DNA from: Artemisia argyi
Lineage: Eukaryota > Streptophyta > Magnoliopsida > Asterales > Asteraceae
Assembly (NCBI GenBank): GCA_030686995.1
Contig: CM060685.1
Coordinates: 128,799,823 to 128,863,822, forward strand
Direction: 5' to 3'
DNA length: 64,000 bases
Part shown: in pieces, positions 40,538-51,908 of the stretch
Layout: the number at the start of each line of letters is the position of its first letter
Position numbering within the stretch: the stretch's first letter is position 1
Program-made: the position numbers and the translations under genes
Notes under the pieces: generated by a model
Database searches by the model: none
Told to the model about the DNA's origin: nothing
Seen by the model: the letters and a program-made list of their open reading frames with translations, nothing else

Positions 40538-40705
40538 TGCTAAACATTTCTATATTATCATCCTACAAATTGTCCTACTCACAGGATCCTGCCAAGTGGC
40601 AGAACTGACGGTTTAGATGCAGAGAAAGAATGAATGAAAAAAAACTATATAATATTATGTGAGTGTAGAATGATTTGTAGGATGAAAATGTAGAAATATG
40701 TAGCA
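40538..40705. mobile_element. Small MITE nested in the MULE
   Basis: 168 bp with about 34-bp imperfect inverted ends sharing CATCCTACAAAT and ATTTCTA. The flanks are A-rich and no duplication is certain. Confidence 0.6.
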
Positions 40706-40813
40706 AAGCTTATAAAAATAACCCTCAAAATGAGAAAGAAAAGCGGGTCAACGTTAATTTCTAAAGATGATTAGGCCATATGCAGATTGAAAGGACATAA
40801 GAGAAAAGCAAAC

Positions 40814-40886
40814 CTGTAAAGAGGTAATTGCAGTTTCACTATGCTTAAGTTTCTTTTCTTGTTCATCCATTAAAATGGTTTTGGCT
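40814..40886 (-). pseudogene. Captured exon fragment with intact splice sites
   Basis: TTTTAG acceptor, 73 bases, then CAG/GTTTGC donor. The open frame encodes AKTILMDEQEKKLKHSET and continues to SLQ. It has the look of a coiled-coil or hydrophilic host exon. No stop codons occur in this frame. The parent gene is unknown. Confidence 0.45.
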
Positions 40887-41353
40887 CTAAAACAAATCTG
40901 GTCATCATACAGAAGAATATATATTTAAGCTTATTTTCTTGTTCATAGAAAACTTTGTGATTTTTTAAAAAATCAAAAAATTTTGATTATTTTAAGAAAT
41001 ATCAAAAATTTCAATTTTTTAAAAAGAAATATCAAAAACTTTCCAATTTTTATTTTTTAAATTTCGCAAAAGGTCCCAAATTTTGTGGATTTTATGGGTA
41101 TATTGGCTTTTTAGAAGAAAATTTAGTATTTTGTGAAATAGGTTTGAAAAATTAGGCGTTTTTATGAATTTCCCTTTTTATTAACTAATACTCGTACTAA
41201 ACTTTACTACATGTAAAGAGGGAATAACATTTCTTGAAAGCTTAAAAATTTTAAAAATGGGTAAAGTTGTTTGATTAAAATATCCCTTTACTGTTTAGTG
41301 GTTTTAAATTTGAAATTTTTTGTTAAAAATTCAATTAAACTCATATATATAAT

Positions 41354-41656
41354 CAGTGGCGGACACAGGGTTTTCTAAGGTGGGGGGCAAATTTTTATTT
41401 TTTATTTATTTTATTTTTTTATTTATTTTTTATTTTTTGATAAAACTCGTGATGCACTTTAATAAAAAGGTTATTTTTTTTAACACTAAAAACTAAGGTT
41501 TTTACATTTTTGGCTTTTAGGTAGGGGCAATTTGATTTTTTAGAGGGGTGTACTTTAATAAAAAGGTCTTAAAAAAAAATTACACTAAAATCTGAACTTT
41601 TTCGACGAGTCTTGAAGAGCATCACCCCCCAAAGTTTATGCCTGGGTCCGCCCCTA
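41354..41656. mobile_element. hAT-type element with CAGTGGCGGA ends
   Basis: Starts CAGTGGCGGACACAGG and ends CCTGGGTCCGCCCCTA, with flanks TATATAAT and CATATAAT (7 of 8 bases equal). These termini are widespread in plant non-autonomous hAT elements. Confidence 0.8.
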
Positions 41657-42789
41657 CATATAATACAATCATTTTCACCATCTACCATTTGTAGAAGAAG
41701 ATTGGGTTTTTTGCTATTCATTCAATCACGCTAGTGTTGATGACATTGTTAAGCAAACTTTTAGCCACGACGAGGTTAGTGTAAGAGTGTAGTATCTTGT
41801 TTATTGCGTTTTTATGTTATGCCAATCACTTACTAATTTTTTTAATATATACCTTATATTCATCTTAATCCCAATTCCTACATCATCACAAAAACGATAC
41901 TTATTTTTCTTTATAAATTCTCGTCGCAATGCTAGAGTATTTAAATAGAATCTAACAATTATTTTGAAGGGTTAATTCCATATATCCCCAAATTAAACAC
42001 CTAAATGTCATATTTGTCCAACCAAAACACATAATACCATATATACCCAAATTAAATGAAAAAATTGTCATATCTACCCAAATTATTATTAAATCAATTA
42101 AACATCAATTAACATTATTAAATACCCATTGTACCCTCCATAAAAACACATCACCCACTATATTTTTCATGTGTATTGGTTACTGTGTGACTATCCCTTG
42201 CAAATGATTGACCAAACATATTTTCTTAGCAATATAGTAAAATCCTAGCAACTGCAGAATCCTCGAAAAGACGAAAACCATGTTTACCTAGTCAATTTAA
42301 TTCCTTTTAAACCTTACACAATCTAACATTATTATACGAAATTAAAGAAACAATTCATTAAAATTATGGCTATAGTGAAATACTTTTGTACCTGTGTCTT
42401 CACCTCTAGTTGATGTTCCACATAAACATAATAGACATCATTTTATCACACATATTTAAACATTAACATGAAGTTATAGGTATCACACCAGACAATAGTA
42501 CTGTTATAGAAAACAGTTTACCAATGATAGAAACTTGGCAACAGAAATTATAATGTACTCCAATAAATAACCGAAACACCCAAAGAGCAAACGGGTCCAA
42601 TCAATATCATATCATTTTCAAAACAAATAAATGAAATAACAGCGATTGATCTCATAGAACTCCTACAATGTTGTTTAGTATCAAATGAAATCTAAATCAC
42701 ACTTCAACCCGAATAACAAATTATAAAGATACCAATGCAAATGGAGATCACGTCACACCAAACACAGGTTACATATCAGTTTGACTCCA

Positions 42790-45646
42790 TTACTCCATTA
42801 TTTTTGCGTGCCTCTGTCTTCTTTCCTCGTTTTCTAAATTAAAGTAAACATTAGTACTATACAACTAAACTGAAACATAAAACTAATAAAAAAGTGAAAT
42901 TTAAAAACCTTTTACTGGTGGATGGTTGATTTGGCTCGGAACCTTGAGATTGTGCATTCTTACATGTCTTTGGATGATGTCCAGACCCACCACATTTCGA
43001 ACACTTGTGTCTTCTTTTCGTCTGCTCGCCAGCCGCAATAATTCTATTCTTTCTAGGTCTTCCAGCAGGACGTTTGATAATAGGAGGGTATATTTTCACT
43101 GCTGATTGTATGTCCAACCATTCATCCTTATCGGGTACAGGAGCAATTTCTAAAGCATACGCTTCTTTAAATTTCTCGATTGTGTAATACGGATCAACAT
43201 ATTTGTCCCAGTTGGCATCTCTAATGAAAGCAATGAAAGCCGCTGCATGCACACATGGAAGACCCGTTACTTGCCAAACGCGACAAGTGCATTGTGTATC
43301 ATCTAGTATAACCTCCCAACGTTTTCCCTTGCACTTCACTTCGGCTCGATTTTCACTGCTTCTACAAACTTCATATTCACCCAAATTCTGTATGCAAAAT
43401 ATAAAAAGTAGAAAAAACCTATTGGTAAATAAATATGATTGTAATCTGAGTTTAGTTTTATTGAAATAGTTATTGCTTAATCCACTTGCCTTAAAGATAT
43501 TATCGAGATAATTCTTAGCAAAAGGAACTAATGTACCCTTCCATTTTCCCACAATTCTCCTTCTCTCATCATGGTGTACCATAATCTTTTCTCGAATAGC
43601 ATCAAGAAGTTCAAGTACCGGTTGAAAACGAATCTTGCGTATCCATGAATTAAATGCTTCTGAAATGTTATTAGTAATGTAATCACACTTGGCTGTTGTC
43701 CCAAACTTGCTTCTACTCCATACCTTGTTATGATTTGCATGAAGATATGCAATGGCCTCTTTACATTTATCAGCAATTTGACTTAATAACCAGTCATGCG
43801 TACTAACAGAATAGGTTTTTGCTGCACCCCAAAGCTTGAAGGTAAAGAAGTCGCCACGAAATTTTTTCTTAAAGTTGCTGTATAAATGTCTAATGCATTC
43901 TCTATGCTCAGCAAGAGGATAAATTTGCATTATAGCTATTTCCAATCCTTTTTGCATGTCTGATGAAATAACAAGACCGTTTGGTGTCCCTATTGCTTTT
44001 CTTAGATTTTCAAGAAACCATGTCCAAGATTCTGCATTCTCCGATTCAAGCACACTGTAGGCTAGTGGAAAAAGGGAGTTGTTACCATCAACACATGTCG
44101 CAGCGGCTAGTACACCGTTGAACTTACCTTTGAGATGACAAGCATCAAGAGAAATGTAAGGGCGACAACCTGCAAGAAACCCCAAAGAGCAAGCTGCTAG
44201 GGAAACAAAAAAGCGTTGAAAACGTTTCTTGTCACCATCTATGTCAAATGCAATATCAACAACACTTCCTGGGTTCCTATTTAGTAATTCCTTTTTATAA
44301 ACGTCCATATATATAAAGGAGTCCTCCCACTTTCCATACACATCAGTGAAAGCTTGTTCTTTACCTCTATAAACTCTCTTGTATGGTACGTCAACATTGT
44401 AATTTTGCATAAGCCATTTCCTAAGTTCTGTAACTGAGACATCCCCTTCTGATTTTATCTTATCAGTAACTACATTAGCAATCCACCCTTGAGTAGCAGA
44501 CTTATTGCTGCCCTTGTTGCTACGAATACAAGAATGTGTTTCTACTAGATTTTTAACCTATACAATTGTAGAATAACATTTAGGTAAACAAAACAAGTAT
44601 ATTAGAAAATGTGAATTATGTCTTAAGTTATATACTTACTTTAAATGTGACTTTATCTTGTGTGACACAAGCATGTATTTTCCACTCGCACTCTAAGTCT
44701 GCACATCTTGCTGTGAATCGTGTTGGTTCACTTTTTTCTATGAAGTACTCAAATTCATTGATAAGTGAGTGATGGTTCAAAGCTCTTCTAAGATCAACCA
44801 CATTTGGAAATTTTGAGTTCACTTGTATGGTTGGATCTTTCTTGTTAAATGAGCAAGTTTCGACTTCATAATTGAATAACACATCTTCATTATCAGTGCT
44901 GTGAAGGCTTTGATAACTTTCTTCATTATCGTCGCAATAGTCTAAATCATCAAAAGGCTTCCCACTATGTGGTTCACCAATTGTTTCATCTTGACTTTGT
45001 GGTGAACCAATTTCTTCATCTTGACCACGTGGTTCACCAATTGCTTCATCTTGACCACTGTACCAAAAGATTATTCCATCGTTAATTACAGACATTTGTG
45101 TGTGTGTTGTATCTTAAAAGTGCATAAATATATGTATTTTACCTCTGTTGAATATTAGTTGTACCACTGTCATTGTTTGTGGTCGCATAAATGGTTATTT
45201 GTTTCTCTTTCTCATACATGCTAATCATCGCCATGAATGTCTCGTTAGAATCAAGCTCAATAAAAGACTTTTCTGTTGCGTACTTGTCAACAAAATGAAT
45301 TGACAAAACCAGATCGCTCGTTGTTGGATAATTCTTTTTAACATCGTCATATAGTTCATCCAAGTTATATGAGCTTGTGTCCATGTTGATACATTTCTGA
45401 AATCCAAAACAATATCGCTTCCCACTAGAGTTCTTGGATAACTTAAAGATACCACCATATTTTATTTTTAGCTTGTACTTGGATGGTATTTGCCTAAAAT
45501 GAAAATCAAATACACAAGCAATGTTACCAATCAACAAGAGACGGAAATTGCACTAATAACATGGCAGAAACATACTCAATTGGCGGCGATTCAACCATGT
45601 TCATCCATGTTGGTCGTGAGGAGTCGTGAATAGGAGAATGTTCCAT
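42790..45646 (-). CDS. MULE transposase (MURA-like)
   Basis: Six exons join in phase: 45646-45576, 45493-45143, 45057-44640, 44557-43490, 43387-42916 and 42833-42790, about 807 residues. The start MEHSPIHDSSRP precedes a PB1-like N-terminal region. Three copies of a ten-residue QDEAIGEP-type repeat lie around residue 142-171. The MuDR DNA-binding-associated block (EFEYFIEKSEPTRFTARCAD) and the transposase core follow, with catalytic residues in YISLDACHLKG (D), VISSDMQKGLE (D) and NNISEAFNSW (E). Further on are a SWIM finger (CTCRVWQVTGLPCVHA), an AT-hook-like PAGRPRKNR and a zinc knuckle (CSKCGGSGHHPKTC). The intron between exons 4 and 5 is GC-AG. The protein would cut and paste this element and related TIR copies. 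Nothing is visibly broken. Confidence 0.9.
44972..45057 (-). repeat. 30-bp tandem repeat in transposase exon 3
   Basis: Three successive 30-bp units encode GQDEAIGEPR, GQDEEIGSPQ and SQDETIGEPH. The length is a multiple of three, so the frame is kept. Confidence 0.88.
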
Positions 45647-46902
45647 CTACATATAAAAGAAAGAATTATGTAATATAAAACATGAAAATAATCAATAATT
45701 AGCAGTGAAAGTGATCAAGTCATAAACTAAAAGTGTAGCAATTGCTTTGTATTAAAACTTGATTGTTTCTCCTGAGCTGAGCAAGTTCTTACCCTATGTA
45801 CATATGCCTTATTCCCTTCAACATGCATTATTTAAGGACTTAATTTCAGTCGCTTCTGCATATTTAATTTCTGAGCATCGAATATTTTGACAAACCTATT
45901 TATATGTAACCCATATGGACTTATTTATAAGTAAGCATGTACCAATAGCTTTGCACAGGCCAGCACCCACATATGGAACTTGAAGTCACGACTTGATCAG
46001 GTTTATACCTCAACCATTTAGACAAACCTATTTTCTTTTAGATGCTATCAACAAATTTTCCAATCTTTTTCTTGTTGAATTTTTCTTTTTGCCTACTGTA
46101 CGTGTTCTTTCTGCCTTTGCCTACTCTAAACCAACTATTGTTGTTGCAACATTTCTCCAAATTTTAACACTTGAATAATATGAATATATAAATGACGCAT
46201 ACCCTCGCCTAGATGGACCCGAAAATAACCAACCCAAAAACTTTATAGGGTCAGGTACCGGTGTGAATTTTAGCCTCAACCCAAATGGGTCTGACTCAAA
46301 TGAACCCGACCCCTCGAAACCAACCAACCCACCTCTATTAACCCCTTTCATTTATGTATTTAATTAGTCAGCAATTACACAAGTAGGTAAGTCCCTGTAC
46401 AAGACTACCCAGTACCCACATACATATATAAAGCACGCCTATTTTTATGAAGAACAAGTATGAAATACATGAAAGATCACAAGATGATAATTAATAACTT
46501 TTAAAACCTAGAAAAACTAACCTTGGGGATTAACCGATGAGCAACGAAAACTAATCAAAGAGTATATAATCAGTTTTCCTCGCCCAATAGCATGTCATGC
46601 AAGTTTGATCGAACATGCACTCATGCAACCACCACATATGTGTATTTTGTTCTAAACCTAAATGAGGTTTCAAAAGGGCGGGAATATTTGCCTCCAATTA
46701 AGAAGGGTAAAATAGTCTGTACATTACAAATTGATTATTATTTGATGGTTTTTTTCATTTTAAATAAATAAATTAGTAAAATGGGTAGATATGACAATTT
46801 TTGTGTTTAATTTGGGTATATGTGGCATTATGATTTTTGGTTGGACAAATATGACATTTAGGGGTTTAATTTGGGGATATATGGAATTAACCCTATTTTG
46901 AA

Positions 46903-47373
46903 ACTTAATAAAATGCACATTTCAATATTTTCGTCTTTCAATCCATAGCCGTGCGTTCAATCCATTGAATCTTCCGTGTAAGTCATATGAGGCCATTTTG
47001 CTCATTTTACTCTTTCTTAATTCATCTTCACCTCTTTAATGTGTTATTGGTATCTGCAACAAAGTGTAGATTAATTAATCGTATATATGTTGCACCTGGA
47101 GGCAATTTTAAACAGTTTGTGTTTTTTTCTTTAGTTACGGATTACACATATCTATATCTAAAAAATTGTGGATTGTGAAGCAAATGCACATGTATTCGGT
47201 AACAAAGTCATTGTTAATATTACGAAGACACTTCGTCTTCATATAAAGAATTATTATACGAAGTATTTGGATACATTAAATAACAAATTAATTACAGTTT
47301 CTATACTACGTAAGTAACATATATGTATACTTGTTTCCGTATAAAAATTGTAAAATAAGATTATAACGTATAT
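46903..47373. other. Intergenic, 3' flank of the zinc-finger gene
   Basis: AT-rich, no coding frame or element ends seen; should contain the 3' UTR of the gene that ends at 47374. Confidence 0.45.
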
Positions 47374-48768
47374 TTATGGGTCATGAGCCACATCAGTGGT
47401 TGAACCAATACCAACTTGTAACCATGAAGATGAAACCCCATTTGTGTTATTCATGTCTTTTAATTCGCTTAGTTTAGCCAGCTTTGCCTTACTCTCTTCA
47501 TTTTCCATGTTTTCTATTTTTGTGTTATGACCATCTTGATGTTGATAATGGTCTTCTTTTGCAATTACTTCACCAGGTTCTTGATGTGTTGTAGTATGAG
47601 CATGTAGATTGATCTCCGTGGAAACATCCAACGTTCGTGTAGTTTGCATGTCCCCTTGTGTTTTGGTGGTGTCTACTCTTGAAGTAGGGAGTTTGAGGTT
47701 TAGTTCGAGCTCCCTAGGTATTATCGCAAGAGCCCTTTGATGAAGTTGTTCAATATGTTCATGAAGGTTAAACCTAGCTATAGAAGAATCTGTGGTGTAA
47801 TTAGAGGTTAGCCAGTGACACCTTTTGTGGCCACCTAGAGCTTGACCGGATGCAAAAACCCGACTACAAATGGAGCACTTGTGTACCTTTGATTTTCTTC
47901 CTGACAATTGAACTTGACCTGTGCTAGCTGGTCCAAGTTCCGATTGGTACGTGACATTTGGTTTATAGTTTTCATGAGTATTATCTTCATATGCTGAGTT
48001 ATCATCAAACTGATCATTTCGCGCTGCAAAACAGCCTTTAACGTTCTTGTGGCTCGCTCTATGTCCACCCAATGCCTGATGCGAGCTAAATACTTTTTTG
48101 CATGCTTTGCATGAAAACATACCTTTAGTGGTTGTGGTTGACATTGACACTACCCCTTTGGCTTTATCTAAAGGTGGTGGAGGTTTTGTTAAATTTGATA
48201 AAAACTCCATCGACAACAAAGGCTTATTCTGCGTTTGCTCCTCCTTATTTGTGGTGTCACATTGTCGATCATCGAGTATTTCCATTGGGTGATCAACCTT
48301 AGCATTAGATAATGCCATCAAACAGTTGGCTAAAACAATATCTTGTTTATCTTCGTTAGAACAAACCCTAGATGATCTTTTCCTCTTAGACCATCCACTC
48401 ACTCCAACATTATTGTGGCCATAACCATATTCATCGTCATCAGCCTCCGATTCTAGAGACCAAACAAGCGATGATTCAGCATCGTCGGAACAATATTTTC
48501 CATGCTCCAAGAAAGAATTCCAAGACAAAAACTCTTTGCCACAATTCTCACAAATACGACTAAACCGATTATAGTTTGTCCTCAAATCATACATTTTCTT
48601 GTTGCCATCCAAATCGGTCACGAGATCCTCATCATCAAAATTTTCCATTTCATCGCCAACACCATGAGCTCTCATATGGCCACCTAAAGCTCTTCCACAC
48701 ATGAAACCCTTGTTACAAATTCTACAAAAATGCTTAAATTCTTGTTGTTGATCATTAGAACAATCCAT
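47374..48768 (-). CDS. C2H2 zinc-finger transcription factor, ZAT-like
   Basis: A single exon of 464 codons starting MDCSNDQQQEFKHFC. Finger 1 (Cys15, Cys18, His31, His35) has the plant-specific ALGGH variant. A degenerate finger lies near residues 72-93 (CENCGKEFLSWNSFLEHGKYC, third ligand His, last Cys). Two QALGGH fingers (CKACKKVF...HRASH near 217-240 and CSICSRVF...HKRCH near 295-318) follow. A basic KRKRSSR stretch may be a nuclear signal, and LELNLKLP near 357 fits the EAR/DLN repression motif. This layout matches Arabidopsis ZAT1/ZAT4/ZAT9-type proteins, nuclear DNA-binding repressors, often stress-responsive. The target is unknown. Lack of introns is normal for this group. Confidence 0.93.
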   Translation of the reverse strand: MDCSNDQQQEFKHFCRICNKGFMCGRALGGHMRAHGVGDEMENFDDEDLVTDLDGNKKMYDLRTNYNRFSRICENCGKEFLSWNSFLEHGKYCSDDAESSLVWSLESEADDDEYGYGHNNVGVSGWSKRKRSSRVCSNEDKQDIVLANCLMALSNAKVDHPMEILDDRQCDTTNKEEQTQNKPLLSMEFLSNLTKPPPPLDKAKGVVSMSTTTTKGMFSCKACKKVFSSHQALGGHRASHKNVKGCFAARNDQFDDNSAYEDNTHENYKPNVTYQSELGPASTGQVQLSGRKSKVHKCSICSRVFASGQALGGHKRCHWLTSNYTTDSSIARFNLHEHIEQLHQRALAIIPRELELNLKLPTSRVDTTKTQGDMQTTRTLDVSTEINLHAHTTTHQEPGEVIAKEDHYQHQDGHNTKIENMENEESKAKLAKLSELKDMNNTNGVSSSWLQVGIGSTTDVAHDP

Positions 48769-49313
48769 GATTTGAGAAGAACATGAAAATGATGAAAGGT
48801 GAGGTGATGATCTTGTAGTAGAAGTTGTCCTAGTTTTTAGTAAGAGTAATGGTTTGTAAAATGTGAGAGAAAATGTAGTAAGACTTGAGTGTGTGTGACA
48901 AGTGGGAGGATGGTAAAATTGTAAAGACTTTTTCTATGACTTGTATTAATACTTTTTTGTAGTGGTTGCTGTGGTGCGCCGTCAATGGACGGCGGAGAGA
49001 AAGGGTGCATATGTCTACAAAATTCTACAACCATCAAAAGTTTTCACCCAATAATATTTGTGTAAGGATTTAAAAAACCATTAAACCAATCCATATATTG
49101 AACGGTTATCAATGCGGAGTTTAGGTACTAAGAAATAAGTTATGTATAAATACCTATCTGAAATATATCATGTTTATTTAGGGATGGTAAATATAAGTTT
49201 AAAATTACAACATTATATATAGTATAGGTTCTATACTATATATACAAAACTCATATATTTTTAAAGTGAAAAATTAAAAAAATTATATATAGAAACCATA
49301 AACTTTTATTATT
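48769..49313. other. Promoter/leader region of the zinc-finger gene
   Basis: Upstream of ATG 48768. A CT-rich minus-strand leader (TCACACACACTCAAGTC type) lies at 48880-48900. No other gene. Confidence 0.4.
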
Positions 49314-49656
49314 GGGATAATTACCAAAATAGATCGTTAACTTTTTGACTAGTCACTTTGTAGACTTTCAAATTTCACTTTCCAAAATTAGATCGGGCAA
49401 CTAAAAAAATGAGCAACTCAATATAAACGTGTCCAAAAAGATTCTGGAATATTCCAAAAAGATTCTAGATTCTGTACTATAGATTCCAAAAAGATTCTAG
49501 ATTCTGTATTATATTAATAAAAAATTCGACATGTGTCGCACATATATGAAGGTTGCTCAGTCGCCAAGTTGCCCTGATCCGCCGGAGGAAAGTGATTTAA
49601 AAACATCTATTCAAGGAATGTGTTTTGGGCGACTGATCTATTTTCGTAATTATCCC
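49314..49656. mobile_element. Short MULE-type MITE
   Basis: Ends GGGATAATTACCAAAATAGATC and its inverted match (GATCTATTTTCGTAATTATCCC), flanked by the 9-bp duplication TTTATTATT (49305-49313, 49657-49665). It carries an internal tandem copy of an AAAAAGATTCTAGATTCTGT unit around 49465-49515. Confidence 0.88.
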
Positions 49657-49665
49657 TTTATTATT

Positions 49666-50827
49666 ACAAGCTAACAAAGATAGTGATGCAAGGTCAACTA
49701 CCATATACCCATGTTGTTGCCATGATACCCAAAAGTTTATCTTTTTCTGTTCACGAAGGTTACACCATAGGTAATTTATGCTTTAACGGGAGCTAACCGT
49801 TTACACCGAAAAACCGGGTTGTTAGTAACCCTGCTACTTACAAGTGAGTTAACCATAGTGAATCATCGTATACATGAGTACTCGTCTAGTCTTTTTTAAA
49901 ACAAACTTTATTAAGCATTTAAGCTAGCAAGAAGGTAAAAAAATATGATTACATCAAGTAATTAAAATTAGAAGTTGGATTAATATCCAATCATTTCATA
50001 TCAGATTGGAAATTTTATGAAGATTTCAGTAGTGTGGTAAGATTTTAATTTTCTCAACCAGTGAGTCTCTACATGGTTTATTTATTTACGAGAAAGGCTA
50101 CGGATGCCGCGTTGCGGGCTGACCTGTTTTTTTTTTCCGATGATGATGTTATTGTTGTTTTGTCGATGTTTGGCAATTGCTTGTGTTAAGTGAAGTAAAG
50201 ATTGGGTATGTACAAAATCGAGAATGAAAAAGGAAAATTGTGAGGATCAGGACTATTAGTTCGTGGTGTTTGTTTCATGCATTTAACGGCCTTCTGTGGT
50301 TGAGTTGATAGAAATCTGTATATACATCGCATTTGTTTGGTAGATGGTATTTAATGTAACCATATACATTGTATTTTATTTTATTTAAGTATTCACGTAT
50401 TTATATTGTATCCAGACATTGTATTTTACATCCGTGTTAGAAAGTAGCATCTTTAAGTTCGTTGATGTTTTGATGATATTTTTAACAATATAAATCCGTG
50501 TATGGTAAAATGTATGCGTAAATTTTTAAAAAATTTGTGTTTATTATAATTTTTATAATGCGCTTTATATTTATTTGTGTAGTTTCTTTTACCTATGCGT
50601 TTTTTTTAAGGTGTTAATAATTTTAGTAAATAAGTTTTTTTTATCTTTTTATAAAATAATTTTTTTAGTTTAATACATTGTTTTAATGTAGTAGTGCCGG
50701 TCAAATTATTAGTACTACCGTTTCTTTGCTAATAAAAGGGCACTTTACCCCCCTTTTTAGCCATATCAAACCCTAATCACTTTCTATTGCGTTTCAATTT
50801 TCAGCGCTCTAATCCCCTGCTTCTAAG
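49666..50827. other. Non-coding sequence with candidate Helitron 3' end
   Basis: No coding sequence seen. Position 50106-50119 has the hairpin discussed under the Helitron. Leader sequence of the small gene at 50828 probably starts near 50760. Confidence 0.4.
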
Positions 50828-51108
50828 ATGGCGACACCACCAAGAACATCTGCATATGCACTTGCTCGCACTCCCAATTTCCAAAAGCTAAAGTTTGTTG
50901 CTGGTTCAAATGAACTTGATGACTGTTTACATGTGGCGTTTACCCAGGATTACACTGAGAATGATCAGTTGTTAATGGTGCTTGGTGAGAAGCGTGATCA
51001 ATTGGCTGCAAAGGTTAAGTGGTTGGAGAATTTGGTGGAAGAAGGGGAGGGTTTCTTGCCGTTACATGAGAATGGTGATATTGGTTTGGACTGTTTGAAG
51101 GACACTCT

Positions 51109-51176
<68 letters not shown>

Positions 51177-51243
51177 GAAGGTGCTTGTTGGCTTGATCAA
51201 GGTTATGGATTAGGCTCGTAAAGGAAGAGAAGAAAAGAAGATC
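50828..51243 (+). pseudogene. Small paralog A, disrupted by (GA)n and poly(G)
   Basis: ATG at 50828 (MATPPRTSAYALARTPNFQKL) opens a helical, charged protein aligning with the copy at 51909-52264. Shared landmarks are TPNF, a Glu/Asp-rich helix, EEGEGFLPL against QEGQGFNPF, and the block ending GLDCLKDTL against GLQCMREAQ. At 51111-51177 a GA run and poly(G) replace coding sequence, giving an Arg-Glu tail that ends at 51196. Beyond the run the homologous tail is still visible but interrupted by TAG (LVGLIKVMD, stop, ARKGREEKKINLSVFG). Function and family unknown. Confidence 0.6.
51111..51177. repeat. (AG)n followed by (G)12 within paralog A
   Basis: Pure AG dinucleotides to about 51166 then a G run. 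It interrupts the coding frame of the small gene. Confidence 0.97.
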
Positions 51244-51908
51244 AATCTTTCCGTGTTCGGGTGATGGGCTGGCCACTTTTTTTTGTGGTATATTTTGGTT
51301 ATCTTTTGTGGCCTTATCAAAAGTATAGTATATGATATGATGCATGCCTTTAGGCAAATTTTGTAGAGCCATTAGGCATATTTTGTATGAGCATCATATC
51401 TTTTATGTATGGAATGACTTAATGGTATTTGCTTTGGAAACTTGAAACGCAAATGTTTGTATTACTGCTTTTACAAATGGTGCAGTTTAGTTGTATTCAG
51501 TTGACATCTAGTTTGTGTTTCTTTAATGTTGGCAACAGTACTAATTGTCTTTAGTTGTAAACAATGTTGTGAGATAGAAGTGCAAAGTAAAGGAGTAGTT
51601 GTAAATTTGATTTATTACAAATCAAAAGTACTGGTAGGTGCATACTGGTAGTTTTTTTTTTTTTGTAGGAGAGCTTTGAGATGTCTTTAGATAGTAGCTG
51701 GGTAGATTCCCTGAGGCCTTTTTTGGCCCTTGTTTAGTTTTTTTAACTACTGTTTTACATGTGAAAACTAAAGTAAAGGAAAGCTGTTCTAGTTTAGTTA
51801 GGTTCACTATTTGTAGTTACATGTATTGGCTATATAAATGGCAGGGGTATGTTTCTCATTGTCACTTGTATTTTTCTGTTGCACTTTTTAAAAATTACCC
51901 AAACATAG

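Larger units (their letters stand above)
40109..41174. mobile_element. MULE-type element carrying a captured exon (Pack-MULE-like)
   Basis: The element begins GGGAAATTTACAAATA and ends with a diverged reverse complement (TGAATTTCCC). TIR homology extends about 150-200 bp with AACCTATTTCACAAAATA in both. The 9-bp duplication TTTTTATTA flanks it (40100-40108, 41175-41183). It holds a nested MITE and an exon-like segment on the minus strand. No transposase. Confidence 0.82.
41969..46893 (-). mobile_element. Complete, potentially autonomous MULE
   Basis: Both ends start GGGTTAATTCCATATATCCC and the inverted ends match for over 110 bp with only scattered differences. The 9-bp duplication TATTTTGAA (41960-41968, 46894-46902) is perfect. 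The 4.9-kb interior contains one transposase gene on the minus strand with all exons open. High TIR identity and a perfect duplication point to a fairly recent insertion. About 1.2 kb between the transposase start and the right TIR seems non-coding. Confidence 0.93.

Noticed and set aside
46121..46351. Minus-strand frame inside the MULE as a second gene
   Set aside because: It has no splice context and low complexity, and lies in the 5' flank of the transposase gene.
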